Positions 28,935 to 43,100 of a stretch of 62,000 nt of DNA are shown here, in pieces. The stretch comes from Apostichopus japonicus. Its lineage: Eukaryota; Echinodermata; Holothuroidea; Aspidochirotida; Stichopodidae. The notes below the pieces were generated by a model. It made no database searches, was not told the DNA's origin, and saw nothing but the letters and a program-made list of their open reading frames with translations. The translations under genes and the position numbers were made by a program. The first letter of the stretch is position 1. Every line of letters starts with the position of its first letter. The stretch spans positions 1,296,714 through 1,358,713 of the forward strand of contig NC_092567.1 in assembly GCF_037975245.1 (NCBI RefSeq), given 5' to 3'.

Positions 28935-31900
28935 ATGAAGATGCTGGAATTAGCTTTTCAGGTTCTGTGCTTGATCCTGGTTATACCTGGACAAGAAGGT
29001 AAATCAGGTCCGAAAGAAGATATTAGTTCTCATGAGTCCCGCAAACCGATACCATTGCATCATCCAGTCAATACCATTACGGTGAGTTAACTTCTAAAAC
29101 CAGTTTACCAAAATAATATTTTTTAGAATGCGAAGAAAGAAATGATGTAATGCTACCCCACCCCTCCTATGTCATAACGGGATTCGAACTTACATAATAT
29201 TCTCCTATGTTGAGGAGGGTTAACGGTGCAGTAGGTGGTCAATTGGTTGTGCAAGGGATGAATGTTCTCCAAAAGATCATAACTAAGTTTATGTTGTTTT
29301 ATATCTTTTTAAGCTACAACGACCACAGTGCAATTAATTAAAAAGGATTTTCTGGTTGCTGGAATTGATTGCTTAGCAAAACCAGCATCTTTATAGTAGT
29401 TTTTATCGCAAAGTATTATATTTCTTAATATTTTGTAATAGTTTTTTTTATTCCATCTGGCAATATTATAATAATTCCACAGAAGAAAAGTAACATTGCT
29501 ACATATTTGAGGCACTACAAAGCAGTACAGATAACTTTGACAGGTAACTTAACAATCAAAATGAATCATGTATCAAGAATTAACAACAAGAATTTATAGT
29601 TGCCTAAGTAAAGCTTTGAAGATATGACATCATAGACCTAGACTGTGATCTAACTTCCTAGGGTAGTTGAAGGTTCAGCCAGTCAAAATAGGTTTCATTT
29701 AACCAACCATATCCCGAGATAAGGACAACCTATTGATGTGTGGTTTTCAGCTAGGAGAGCGGAATATATTTCTGTTTAATATAAGTTTACATTTTGTGTC
29801 ACCAGAAAATCTTTATCTGCATGAAGTGTACACAATCAAAGTGATTTGTCGCAGATATTCTTCATTGCCATTAACTGAATTGAGCGATTTCATAAGTGTG
29901 GAAAGCATTACATCGAAATTGTATTACAATAAGGATCAAAGTGTACAGATACACTCTCAATGGTAGACATCTACCTGAGCTGCCTGCTGCAAAGGTATAG
30001 TGCTTTACTGCAAACTGATGATTTATTTCACAAGAACATGTATACACGTATCGATTTCAGCTGGTCAAAAACTTGTCTCAACAAAGTGTCGATGATCCAA
30101 ATTAATGAATAACAATTAATTATAACATATGCTAGACAGTAAAATTCAGCAAGCATGTTATTACCACATTAATTGTATCTTACTCATGAAAGGATGTTAT
30201 AAAGTTGTTAGTAAGTATTTGAAGTAACATAAACAAAATCCCTTTACCAAGCTCATTTGTATAAATTATAGATGCAAATATATCTCATGTCAACAAAAAC
30301 CTGTTTGTTTTTAAATGAAAATACACACTTGAGGTTATTAATGTATATTTTAACTGCTTATCGTTAGTATTGTCCTATGGTGGATTATGAAAGGTTGACG
30401 TACAGGGGCATTTACTTCAGTAACCGAAATCCTGCTGCGGACATTTTTCTAAAAAGAAGGTTCTTTGGAATAGTCATATTTAACAGTAAATGCTTGTATT
30501 TGTTAGCGTATCGACAATGTTGCAATTCATTCATGGTTATTTTGCTTTCCTTATCGTGATATTAATTGTGAGGCAGAAACATTACACTATAAACAATTGC
30601 ACACAAACTGTCAACCGTATGACAAACAGTTATTTAACATCACCTGATATTGTTACTTGGATGCTTATGAACCTTACCTTTCTTTCATGTAACATTTCGG
30701 TACTATTTACTCACAGTTTCATAACTATTGCAATCGCTCTGAAGAAGATTTGGATGGCGGATTAAGACAAGAACTCACAGACATAAAAGATCTTCTAAAC
30801 ACCATCATCAGTACCCTAGAGAATACAGGTTAGAACGATTGTTTATCATCATGAGGAATTTTTCTGCTAACTTGGAAAAATATGTCATGATATCAATGTC
30901 AGTTTTGTAAACTGTCAATTTCTTTATATAAATGATCAGCTCTTGCTTCATATCGTCAAGTGTTATTGCCCACCTTAACCATTTACTAAGTGTTGGTCGT
31001 ATTTATACGTATTTGGTCATAATATAATATGGCGTTTTTGTGCAAAAAGCGATATTTGTCACCAATGATATTTTTTAGGAAATGTATATGTTAGCAGATT
31101 GAGATCTGTTTCCAGTAGTGACATTTCACTGCAATAGATAATGAAACCATTTGCTATTCGAATCGTCGTTATAACCGTTCGAATTTTATATATGAAATAT
31201 CGTATAAATATATATAAACATGTTGTACCCGTATTTATAAGCCATACAATATTTCACTATTGGTTCTGATGTTGTTCCTACGCTAACGGCATCTTCTAAT
31301 TGTTTCAAAATTACCGTTTTCTTGTTAATGTTGTGTTTTCTCTTTCTTAGAATGCTGTAACAGTACCAACACTACTGAGATATCTAAACCAACTTCACAA
31401 CCAAAGGATTGCTTGGATGTTCAAGAGAATGGTGGGTCTGAGAGTGGTGTGTATACCATCAAACCGGATGGCGCTGATCAGTTCCCAGTATTTTGTGACA
31501 TGGATACTGATGGTGGAGGCTGGACGGTATGTTACAATGTGTACACAAAAATACCCAACATAAATGTAATATGTGAGGCTCAAAAACCGCTCACCTTTTC
31601 ATCTAGTGACATACTAAAAAATATTAAGTTCTAACGTAGAAGTGGGACGATAAATCAATACGTCATTAATATGTACGATACAATCAAATACGTTCGAATA
31701 AGAAAAACAGTTGACATGGTTGGCAGGTAGTTATTATGACGATATAATGATATCATGCATATACATGTTCATGATGGTATTCATATGCCATATTAAATGA
31801 AGTGAAGTTGAGGCATTAGTTATCAACCCCAATATTTGTTAACGTTTAACAAGATTGCAGTGTTTTCCAGTGATCTGATACAATACTGTCACTGTCATGG

Positions 31901-34119
31901 TAAGTCATACTTCTAGCGACATTAATACCTAAGTGGTTGAAAACTCTAATAGCTAGTAGATTGTATTCTGTGAATGAGCATAAAGCTTTAAAATATTATT
32001 ATCATATTAAATATCGTTTATAGTTACGAGTTTTATCAGAAGGAAAATGTTACCTGTTTAAAGGTTTTTCAAAGGCGAGAAGACGGTACGGAAGACTTCT
32101 ACAGAAATTGGGACGACTATGAAAATGGCTTTGGTTCGTTAGAGGGAGAACATTGGTTGGGTAATGAGAAGCTATATAACTTGACGAAGCAGAAGACGTA
32201 TGGACTTCATGTAGACTTGGGAGATTTTGAAGGTGCGTCTAGATATGCCAAGTATAATCTATTCGTCGTTGCTGGTCCTGCCGACAATTACAGACTCCAA
32301 CTAGGATCATACTCCGGTGATGCCGGTAAGTCTGTGATGTGACGTCATAAGTCTAATTGTCATATAACCAATCAACCTGTAATATTACAGGCCAATAAGA
32401 TAAGATGCTGGTTAGCCAATTCATCCCATTTTATCTCATTAAGTATGTAAGTATGAATACTCATGTACGCTACTGTACTATCACTCTCCATGCTTACTGC
32501 CACTCCTTACGGAAATACCATACACGCCATTGTTCATGGTTATTTACGTTACGTGAAATATATATTCAACAATCTAGAATGACTCTTCCTTTATTATATT
32601 GACGTCTTCCGAAACGTATAATATGACAAAGTTGCTTGCTCTTTAAGGTACCTGCGACTCGAAAGTTATAGACGAACCGAGATTTGTGTTTTCCAACCAT
32701 CAATAGTCAAATTCTACCTACGATTGTGTAAAAGACGACTTAATTAAACAGTTTAGTCTTGAAATGGAATAGGTCAAGTAAAACAATAGCTTGAGAGCTA
32801 GTAATACTTCATATAACTATTTCGACTTACGACATATTCATCTCTAACATATGTACATGTCATTTAAAGCTTACTTGCTCATGACTTCGGCTCCTCGACG
32901 CTTAAACTTCTAATTGCTAAATGGTACTCCGAATGTGTTTAAGTTCTAATACTCAACCACGTGGTATTGGATAACATGAGACACCTTTTGTCCTTCATAC
33001 ATTTCTTTTTTTTTTGGAAACGTGTCAGGTGATAACATCTCCCATTAATTTGAATTAAATCATAGGAACACACCTAATGGTTTGCAAGATATTCCAGCGA
33101 GTTTAAATGATAACTTGCCTGATATGTTCAAAACGTTATTTTTCAAATTTTCAGAGAGTCCTAGACTTTCAGCCGTGAATTTTAAAGCGTTTAGGACATA
33201 TGAAAACAAAACAAAATGTGACTAAAGTCATTCTTTAATAAACATCACCGGTAGCTTCGGTAACAAATGCGTATTGCGCATGTGCATAATATTAAATAAT
33301 ATTTAAATAACCATAATATATATTATTAACAGCTGGTATTCAAATGTTTTGCTTTGTTGGCCCTTGTTTGTACCATTATCACCTTGGTGACCCACCAGTG
33401 TGGAATGCTGTGGTCTGTGTTTGTGATGTACAGGGAAAAGGTATAACCTTTGAGTTATTTGTAAGTGGTTAAGGGTGCTTAACTGCACAATCGTGTCATA
33501 TAGTCCACCTTTTCAAATTTCTTTAATTAATGTTTAACATTGACACACTTTACCTCATACATCGGCTGTCCCCCCCCCCCCCCCGGATTTTTAGTAGTCT
33601 CATACATGATAGTTCCACAGTGCAATGTCGTGTTTATGTATAACTATATCACATAGGCCGATACTGGAAATGTGTTAAACACCCGAATAATAACCAGCAG
33701 TTGTAAAATGACAAAGAAAATATTAGTGTCCAATACATTGCACAGTGCCATATATTACAGTGTGCCATACATTACACTGTCCCATTAAATCGTAGTACCA
33801 CGAGTAAGTTGTGAAAAGCTCCCGAACACTCACATCATGTGATATTTGAATGGATCTTTCCGTTATACTTGCAGGTAATGCTATGGGTGTTTGTCAAAAC
33901 AAACAGTTCTCTACATTTGATCAAGACCACGATACTTGGGGCAGCAGCTGTGCCTTGAGGTATAAGGGAGGATGGTGGTATCAGCATTGTCACTACGCCA
34001 ACCTCAACGGAGAATATCATGAAGGAGCATCCGCTTATGGTGTTGGTCTCAATTGGGCACAATGGAAAGGCTATACATACTCAGTTAAATTTACTGAAAT
34101 GAAGCTGAGACCAGTTTGA
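28935..34119 (+). CDS. FReD-3: secreted fibrinogen-domain protein, ficolin-like, 5 exons, 313 aa
   Basis: Exons: 28935-29081, 30717-30828, 31351-31526, 32064-32325 and 33875-34119. Phases 0, 1, 0, 1 are identical to FReD-2, with no stop until TGA at 34117-34119. Exon 1 gives a signal peptide (LAFQVLCLILVIPG), three Gly-X-Y triplets (GQEGKSGPK) and a PVNTIT end. Exon 2 gives a Cys and a heptad segment (LRQELTDIKDLLNTIISTL). Exon 3 adds a CCNSTNTTE segment with possible N-glycosylation sites before KDCLDVQENG and CDMDTDGGGWT. Exons 4-5 complete the FReD with EGEHWLGNEK, a Ca-loop-like [28 protein letters not shown] and KFTEMKLRPV. The last exon is one codon shorter than in FReD-2. It is clearly diverged from FReD-1/2, so it is an older paralog. 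Expected role: extracellular glycan-recognising oligomeric lectin; ligand unknown. Confidence 0.92.
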
Positions 34120-34483
34120 TATATTCGTCTTCATCTTCAAATATATTTAATGGGTTCAATTAATTATGTTGGCTGTGCAGATACAGTTGACAAAGAATCC
34201 CGATAACAAACATAGCCAGTAATGTTATTGTTTTAATTTAAATGCACTCTTACTTATGATAATATTTAAAAGAGATCATCGTATTGGGGTCTGATCGCAG
34301 ATAAACCTTAACTATTTGTTCGATCATTCATTTTTTTTTTTCGATTTACTCTTAAGTTTAGAATCTAAATTTAATAGAAATATGCCAACCTCAGTAACTT
34401 GTCTTTATTGTTTGTTTGAGTGTGTAGGAGCGTGAGTTGGTAGGTGTTGATTTACATCAAATTAAATACTTTATGCCTCTGTC

Positions 34484-34489
34484 AATAAA
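34484..34489 (+). terminator. Candidate poly(A) signal AATAAA of FReD-3
   Basis: First canonical AATAAA after the FReD-3 stop, 365 bp downstream, in a T-rich context. An ATTAAA lies just upstream at about 34461. The cleavage site is not identified. Confidence 0.4.
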
Positions 34490-36940
34490 TATAAGCTGCT
34501 CAAATCTGACTGACGTTTATGATAAGTGAATGTAACTTCACATTTCTCCAGGAAATATTTCAGAGCTAAATTTAAGTTAGATATGTAAAAGAGGAAAGAT
34601 AATCAAAGCGTCCTCTCCAAATATTCACGATTCATTGTATTATATTTGGACTTGGAACGAGCAGATATGATTTCATAGATGCAAATGTAATTAAAATACT
34701 CTTTTGATTTTTCTTTATTTTCAATCCATTGGTTCATCAATTGGCCTAAGAGTAAATAAATTCTGATAAAGAAGAAACCAAATTGAAATTTTGAAGACAT
34801 ACAACACACTGCTAAGAAGTTTGCTCCAATCATGTCTACTTTGATTAGGAGTTGAAAGAACATTCACCATGATTTTTGTTCTCTTAGACATGTTTAAAGT
34901 AAAGTTCCCCTTAACTAGCATAACATCAGTTTAGTTAACATTATACATGTTTCAATGGTCCATAGAATATTCTTCTTTCATGAAAATGTAAAAGGTTTTC
35001 GTCATGTTTTCATTCTTGGAGCTTTGAAGGGTGTGAAGACTCGTGCAAAAAGAAACGTCTAATGCCGGTAATTAAACATATTCTCGAATGAGGTGCTAAA
35101 CACTCACCATCGATCCCTGAAAAAACACACACAAGTTGCTACTGTCGGTAATTAGACACTAGTGTACAGTCAGTACATACAGCTGCGGTCAATACCCACA
35201 GCACAGTATACACAAGATACAGCGATGGACATCTCAGGCCGAACTAAAGATAACAGTTAAGGTATCACGTTTCATTACCGTCTGCATATTGTAGGGACAG
35301 GAACAAAACGTCACTTGTAAGCAACGGAAAGTTTTTGGATGGTCGCACGCGACATGGGGCGAGTCTTCGATGCCTTTAATGTTTCTTTATTTATGAGCTG
35401 AAACTCTATAATATTCTTTCAAATCAAATGACGATTAAAATTGTAATACAAAGGGAAGTTTGTGATGACAATAAAGTCAGTGACAGATGAAAATTGCCTA
35501 TTGATCTTTGTATAAAAATTGTATCAATACCTTTCTCTTTGCAGGATCAAAATAACAGCTGTCATTCTCAGAGACATGTTCACAGGAACGGTATATTACT
35601 TCAATGGGTGTTCTCCTTACCTAACATACATTAAGCTGCTTCTGTGTATTGCTATTGTATATCCAAATATACTTCGTACTTTGTGATACTGGTTAGTTCA
35701 GTCTTTCGGTCACAAGCTGGATGTAATAAGGGTATTGAAACGTAGCCTTGAAGTGAGCTCCATTATCTGTAAAATGTTAACGTTTTATACTTATTTTCCC
35801 ATCTCTGTCTGCTTGCTAGTAGTACGAGTACTATAAATTCATATGCCGCAAAAATTGAGCAAAAGTAGATCATTCTGTTTCAAGTTGTAAATATCACAAC
35901 TACTGAACGACTATGTACCTTTCTACGCAATGGAAGATTTACGGTCATTAAGTGGACACTGGGCATTGTTGGCCCGTGATATACCACTTTTTTTGTTGAA
36001 CTTTTTAATGACAAACATGATAAAGTATATCAAATGCATCTTTAATGGTTAATGAGTGAAATGGTTAATGGTGAAAGTCGGCCTAAGTACCAATTTTCAG
36101 CTTTACAGGAATCGAGGATACAAATGGGGCACAGCCAAATGGTTGTCAATTTTTGTTAATTTTAAAGGGCACCATAACAAATTGAGAAGGCATCACCGCC
36201 AAATATCAAATGGGCACCAAATTAGTTATGTTCACTTTCAACAAATTGTCACATAAAAAAACATGAGTAACTGTCAAAAGTATGATCAATAAGACCATAT
36301 TTGAAGCGTTGAATTAGTAAGCATGATTTGCGAGCCACACTCGTACTCACAATCAACTTTATCGTTAATATAATTATAGCCAGATACAGAAATGAAAGGC
36401 ACATAAGTATAATCAAACAATCACCCATTTCTTTACGCGGTATGAGCCGTATGACCTACTCACGTCACTACTTTGTTCCAAGTAATTGTTGGTTGATATT
36501 GTTTCGAAAGCGGTAGATACAACTCCTATTAAAGGGTTCCCGTATTAACACATATGCAAAGTAATCGTATTCCATTTTAAAGATATTCTAGTTAAGGGCA
36601 TCAAAATGAAGAATAGTCAATTATACGAATCACAAGAATTTTAAAGGGAGGGGGTACCACCCCGACTTTGAAGTCGAAACGACTTCGAGTCGACTACAAC
36701 TATTTATGGACACTGGACGCTGATTTTAGAACAAAAAAAGCTGTTTGGGGTTTTCAGGGCGGATAGTATTGCGGGGCCCGTAAAGAACCGCCCTAGAATC
36801 AGGTAAAGCTAGGCCTAGATCACAAACTGAATAATATAGCATTACTGTTAGCCCTAACGTACTTAGACATTTAACTAGCCCATTAGTAGTAAAACATTTG
36901 GCCTAACTATATCCACTCGAATAAAAGGAACTTAAACAAG
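34490..36940. other. Intergenic; no gene recognised
   Basis: AT-rich DNA with short open frames on both strands (longest about 86 codons, minus strand near 34603-34863) that show no recognisable motif. Confidence 0.45.
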
Positions 36941-36943
36941 GAA

Positions 36944-36954
36944 ATGTATGTATG

Positions 36955-36988
<34 letters not shown>

Positions 36989-37184
36989 TGTATGTATGTA
37001 TGTATGTATGTATGTATGTATGTATGTATGTATGTATGTATGTATGTATGTATGTATGTATGTATGTATGTATGTATGTATGTATGTATGTATGTATGTA
37101 TGTATGTATGTATGTATGTATGTATGTATGTATGTATGTATGTATGTATGTATGTATGTATGTGTGTATGTATGTATGTATGTA
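36944..37184. repeat. (TATG)n tetranucleotide array, ~240 bp
   Basis: About 60 copies of TATG with rare interruptions (tata, tgtg near the ends). It yields artificial open frames of repeating MYVC on + and IHTY on -. These are not genes. Confidence 0.95.
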
Positions 37185-37776
37185 TATGTGATCTTCCCGC
37201 AAGCAGGAACTCGCGAAAGAAGCCATGAAGGCTTACCCAACACGTGTTGTACCCAATGTACCCAACACGTGGATTCTCTCTCTGAAAAATGCTTTTCAGC
37301 TTCAGTTCAAAATTGGAAGAAATCTTTCCCAATTATGCACTGGATTCAGTTGTACATCGTACACCAATGTACGATGCACAGTCTTCACATGCGTGTAAAC
37401 AAAAATTGAAGACGGTTGTCTTGAATTCGGTGTTTGTTTATCAGATAAACCAAGATTGTATAAGCAAACAACTCAGAATATGTGTGTAACTGTTTCTGTA
37501 TAATATGTCCGCCGTTTGTGTTTTAGGTGGGCCAGACGTTTTCGAGGGGCAACATCCCCCTACGTCTCAACCTTCTTTGGCCAATGCCCTAATTCGCCCC
37601 CTACAGAGCAATAAAATATTCCTGTTTCCTTTAAAAATTTTAGATATTGAGATCAATTATGATACTGTCCAACCGAAATCTTTTGTGGATCCTTTGAGTC
37701 GGCTATATCAGAAGGGATCCTGAAAACAGTTGCCCAGATGAGGAAAATGAAAATTTCGAGCACAATATCGTGGTAC

Positions 37777-37912
<136 letters not shown>

Positions 37913-38202
37913 TTAAACATTCAGCAATCCAATTTGAAGGACGCGTTGCAGACATTATGCCGAGTATACTCAATAAAAGTTGTTCTATGGTTGGTCACTA
38001 GGGTACACCAGATGAAGATTAAATGATATAACACGCTATTGTTCCAAGGATGTCAATACCTAAACAATAACCTTTGCCACTCTGTGACTTTCAAATGATT
38101 TTGAAATACGAAGCCATCCATCACTGGCTTGTATTAAAAATTAAAAATGATTGTTAATTGAATATAATATTACTTAATTTATTATCATTCTTGTCATTCA
38201 AA

Positions 38203-38612
38203 AGAAGATTAAGACGGCGACTATATATATTTGCCCTTCTATCATCTCGATATCTCGTACCAGATTAACTAACTCATTGTTATATTAACGCAATTAGCTT
38301 ATCAGGTTCTTTTCTTAGTGATCGCGTGATTAACAGGGTCCGAATTGGGTACTAGAGATTCAGTGACTGCTCGAACAATGGTTCTAAACTTAAACCTGTC
38401 CAACAAAAAATGTTTCCAAACAAGATTAAGATACCCTTCTAATATCTCGATACCTCGTGACAGATTAGTTCCGTTACTGATTTATTAACGCCATAAGCTA
38501 ATCAGAACGTTTACTTAATTATCGCTTGAATAGCAGGGTCCAAGTAAGGTACTTGAGAAGGACTTCAGTGACTGATCAAACAATGGCTCGAAATTTAAAC
38601 CTGTCTAACAAA
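38203..38612. repeat. Diverged tandem duplication, ~210 bp x 2
   Basis: The left copy (about 38203-38408) and right copy (about 38422-38612) share in order: aagattaaga, cccttcta, atctcga, ctcgt, cagatta, attaacgc, cagggtcc, cagtgactg, caatgg and taaacctgtc. Identity is moderate. No coding content is recognised. Confidence 0.7.
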
Positions 38613-39184
38613 AGCTGCCATATGTTTTATAATAACAGGTGTATATTGCACCAACCTTTATGGAAGGCGCAGGTTCACGGGTTTTGTAATTGTGAACATG
38701 TCTTCCTCTGCTTTTTTAGTCGACCTCCACTCCAGATCAAAGACGAGTTTAGATGTCGAATGGTACATGCTGAGGCACATTTAGACTACATCTTTTTAAT
38801 AATTAGGTTCCAAGCACGGTCGTGGTAGAAAACATCCTTCAAAGTTTATGTCAGGTTGAAAGAGGCATGTACACAACATTTGAGGGTCCCCCCGCCCTCC
38901 CCCGCCCTAACACCATCCAGCAAGAAAAACAGTGATGTGGAGCATATTCCTTTTCTTTCTAGATGAAAGGCCAGCAGTCTCTCACTTCAACTGTAAGTGT
39001 ACTTATTTTCCTGAAGCAAAGTAATTGAAGAAAATCCAACTTGTTCCCACGAGGATCTTATTTAACAAGGTTACTCTGATTTGTGGCAAGTTTTCAAGTT
39101 ACGATTTCTCATGGCCACTCATGGAACGTGTCAAACCGGACTTAATTAAACGGCCAAATAGTATCAGTTTTATATAGTGAGGGT

Positions 39185-39810
39185 GGAATTAAAGTGACAC
39201 TTATGGAAACATTTATTAAGAATTTAAAGTGTACTTGGGTTAAACGATACTGTAACGATATGAGCTCTGGAAAATTTTTTCTCGATATTGCGTTAGGTCA
39301 AGTTGGCAAAAAGTTATAATTTTCAGCGCAATTGTGCTAAGGGAGATATTCACGACATTAATAATGCTTTTGTTAATCAAGTTTTAATTCTGTTCAGTAA
39401 GAGTCAAGCCAATAATAGCCAGTGTTTCTTCTGTACAACACAGGAATAGAGTCTAGAGCACCTGTTTTGGAATTGTCAGTTCAAGTTAAATTTTATTTTA
39501 GAAGTAGAAATTTTGCTTTTATCCGGGCGGGATTGATTTACAGTCAAATTTATAACATTTAGCACACCCGGTGCATAAATTCGACTGCAGCGACGTGACC
39601 TTACTTGTAATTTATCTAAACGCACGTCACTTGGTAAACACACTTGCTGGTAACGTATTAAGTCTACTTATCCATTATATCATTTTGTCTTGCGATATTT
39701 ACCGCAGAGTACCACTAGACTACCGTTCATTGAGTTTGAAAAAAAGGTAAGGTACAAATGTCTTAGAAATTTCATAATAATGTATAGACATGTTTTAGTT
39801 ATGCCGTTCC
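39185..39810 (+). mobile_element. Decayed LINE ORF2 C-terminus
   Basis: In shifting + frames there are LINE reverse-transcriptase tail motifs. TFIKNLKCTWVKRYC lies at about 39210-39255. A Cys-His motif CFFCTTQE(stop)SLEHLFWNC lies at about 39422-39477 and matches the zinc-binding HLFW.C tail of many LINE polymerases. RLPFIEFEKKVRYKCL lies at about 39720-39770. Frameshifts and an in-frame TAG mean it is inactive. The clade is not determined. Confidence 0.5.
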
Positions 39811-40167
39811 TTATAGTCGTGTTCTCACAACAATTGCATTTGCTATATTATACGCATGTGGCTGCTTTTTCCTTTCTTCTTATCAAAATATTGTGACTTT
39901 TGGTAAATTGTGCATTGGTAACACATGCTCTTATATCATAGTTTTTAGAGTGCACATACTTACAACTTGATGAAAATTGACAAGTGTCACTGGATTCGGA
40001 TGGCAGTCTTAATACCGGAACAGGTCATGAGGGTGTACTTTAAGAACACGACACCACGAATCTTACTGGGTTTTTGAATTATACTTGCATCTTGTTTGCA
40101 AAACATTTTATTGTAAATTGATCGATATTCCAACAGTGTCATCGTTTCCCGGCTATTATTTGCAATC

Positions 40168-43100
40168 ATGTCGGGGATAGTACCAGTGCCAGCTGAGACT
40201 TCATCTACAACTCATGGTGGACATCGTAAGTGACTTATTAGTTAGAAGACATGTTTAATGAAGAATTCTTTATCTACCAATTATATATTAGAGCATACCT
40301 TTCTTTCATTTTGCAAACTATAATGCAACGATATGATTTCACTTCTCGCTTGGTTAGTTCCACATTTCTAAACTTAAAACAACGAATCCCTACAAGCACT
40401 GGTTAAAATACTGTTGTTATGTATTGTAGAAAAGCTGGGAAATCTAAATTCCTTATTTCCAAGCTCGAATTCTATTGTTGATTTGGACATTGTTTTGGAC
40501 AGTGTTTGTAATGTTATCAGTTATAAAACAGTATTCTATTGTACATTAATGCTGTTACTTTTCAAGGATTGCACAAAGATGGAGACAAATCGCAGCGACA
40601 TACGTCTGAACAGTTAAGTCATGGTAAGCTTTGATCCGATTTTTTTTCTCAAGAATTTCACATGTTATTCCTTAACTCAAACCCCGAACAGCACTTATAA
40701 TGTTCCTGTCTGCAATTAGAATGCAAACATATGAAAAGTTTAAAGGCATACAATTATTCCAATGTACCACAAAATAAAAATTGAGGTCAATTTTATGCTT
40801 TACAATGAGATCTTATCTACAACAGTAATAATGGATCGTACTTTACAACTTTGTTCATAATATTGCGAAATCTTTCAAGTCTTAAACAAATAGCGCGAAA
40901 CTGAACACCAATATTATTTAGATTCTTATACTCTGTAATACTATCAATGAAAATGAATGTCCCAAAATTAATTGTCTTTTAAAAATTAGTTTGATAGTCT
41001 GTTACAGTATAAACATATTTCAGAAGTAATTTTAAATTTAATTTGGAAGCACAATTCCAAAGCTGAAGATTTTCTTGTTCGCCCAAAAATGATGTATTTT
41101 TTTTTATAGTTACAACTCCATAGCAATACAATTGGAAACTATTTTACAATTACTTTCAATTTATGCAAAATTATGAGTGCCAATATTACTTATTGATCCT
41201 CTGATTGTCAATTGCTCGTTACTCTCCAAATACAGAAGGTTGGGGTGAATTCCTTGTCAACATGTCGAACGAAATAGACCGTAAGACTGCACAGTCACTT
41301 GCAACTATTTACCAGTTTTCAACAGCGGACATTGGCAGGATAGAAGAAGTAATATATCCTGGTGACGTATTTACAAGAATGATGGTTACGAAGGGTCATA
41401 TCACTTCTAGTGATATCAGTTCTCTCTTGGAGAATCTAAGGAAAGTAGGTGGCAAAGGTGTTGCGAGTAAAATAGAAGTCCATTTTCAACGCGCTATGAA
41501 ATCTACGACAATCGTTGAAAGACGTGACGGTGAGTGTTTCATATACGATTCAAAGGAACGTGAACAATCCGAGTTATAAAAATTGTTTTTTAACCGATTG
41601 CAAAACCAAGATACGATAAAAAACAATATGCTTCATAATCACGGGAAAGCAACATAACGATCTTTCGACATTAATATAAAATGCCCTAACCTTTTGCTTT
41701 CAGTAACAAACGTTCTTTAATTGCCTATTTGACAGATTACGAAGAATTGAAAGTAAATTTAATAAAAATACTGGACCGTGCGACTCACACAGCCCAAATT
41801 CTTGCAATATACTTTGACATCCCACCTTGGACGTTCGGCCAATTACAGAAGGATCCCTCTCCGGGGTGCGTATTGGTCTCGTATCTTGAAGCGGTTCATG
41901 TAATGTCCAAAGAGAACTGCAAAGAAGTGATCACCGCTTTGGAAAACATTGGTGCGACAGACATACTTAAGGAAACATTTGAACAAGACCTACGGAGTGA
42001 GAATGGTAACCTTCAACGGAAAACTGACGGTACGTCACACAGTCACACAGTCACAAAGTCACATATGATTGTCCAAGGGTATCATACCACGATGTTCTTC
42101 TCTTTGTGTTAGCTTGTGTGCTTTCCATTAGTCACGTGTTCTTTTCATCATTGCTGAAACTTCATTTATGTTAATTCTGCTGATACATACTGCACATTCG
42201 TTCTATGCAAATGTCTATTGGACTGAATCACTTCTCTTGTTAATGTTAAGTGTAAAATGATATTCCCATGTATTAATATTATCTTCTTAACTTCTCTGAG
42301 CATGTAAGCCTTTGTTACACCTATCATTCTTAATCATAGATCATTTAGGCTTGTTCCAGTAATTCAATTTTTACCAGTTTATATGAAATAAATAATTATC
42401 TTCAAGCGAGATACCTGCATGAAACAGTAGAGTGAGCATAAATATAGCTTTTCTATTTTTTTCGGTTTAAAGTTTGCATCTATTCCTCTCCTTCGTGACA
42501 TAAATATTCATTTTAGGATTTATCTTTCTTGTAGACCAAAAAAAGGTTCCACATGTATCAAGAACGTTTAACAATCATATTTATCTCCTATTGCGATTTC
42601 ATGCAAGTAGTATATTATCCACCGTAATTTATCCGAGCAGTTGCTTATTCATTCTTGCAGAAATAAATCCAAACGTTACTTCTACGGTACAGATAGAGGG
42701 CCCTCTTAGCGTTGCGTCGACTCCACAAACCATTATTAACAGTGGTAGTAACAGCATCAACTCTGCTACAACGAAAGTGAGTATTTTAAGATATGATATC
42801 CGTGATCACACTATCTTTTATGTGACATGTTGAATAAACGATACGAATAAACTGACCTTGCTCTAAGTTTCTCTTCACTGTCATCATGACACTATAATTA
42901 TGGTAAGCCTATATTTCATAGATATGTGATGTACCGATACAGCTTACGCAAATACTAATCAACTTCAGGACTCATTCAAACGTGATATATAGAGTTGGAG
43001 AGATTGTTCATTATGTACAATGAAAGTTTGACAGCCCTGTTGAATTAGCTAACGAATCGCATGGTGGACCGATTCACACAGAGATTAAAGTAACTACTTT

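Noticed and set aside
29160-29180. B-box-like gttcgaatccc on the minus strand
   Set aside because: No A box at a suitable distance and no tRNA fold; insufficient for a SINE or tRNA call.
29733-29966. 77-codon frame in FReD-3 intron 1
   Set aside because: No splice signals in a fitting phase and no homolog or motif recognised.
34603-34921. Overlapping minus-strand frames of 66-86 codons
   Set aside because: Hydrophobic composition expected from AT-rich DNA; no motif, splice or repeat support.
36903-37409. Overlapping open frames of MYVC and IHTY repeats
   Set aside because: Products of the TATG array; no other coding signal.
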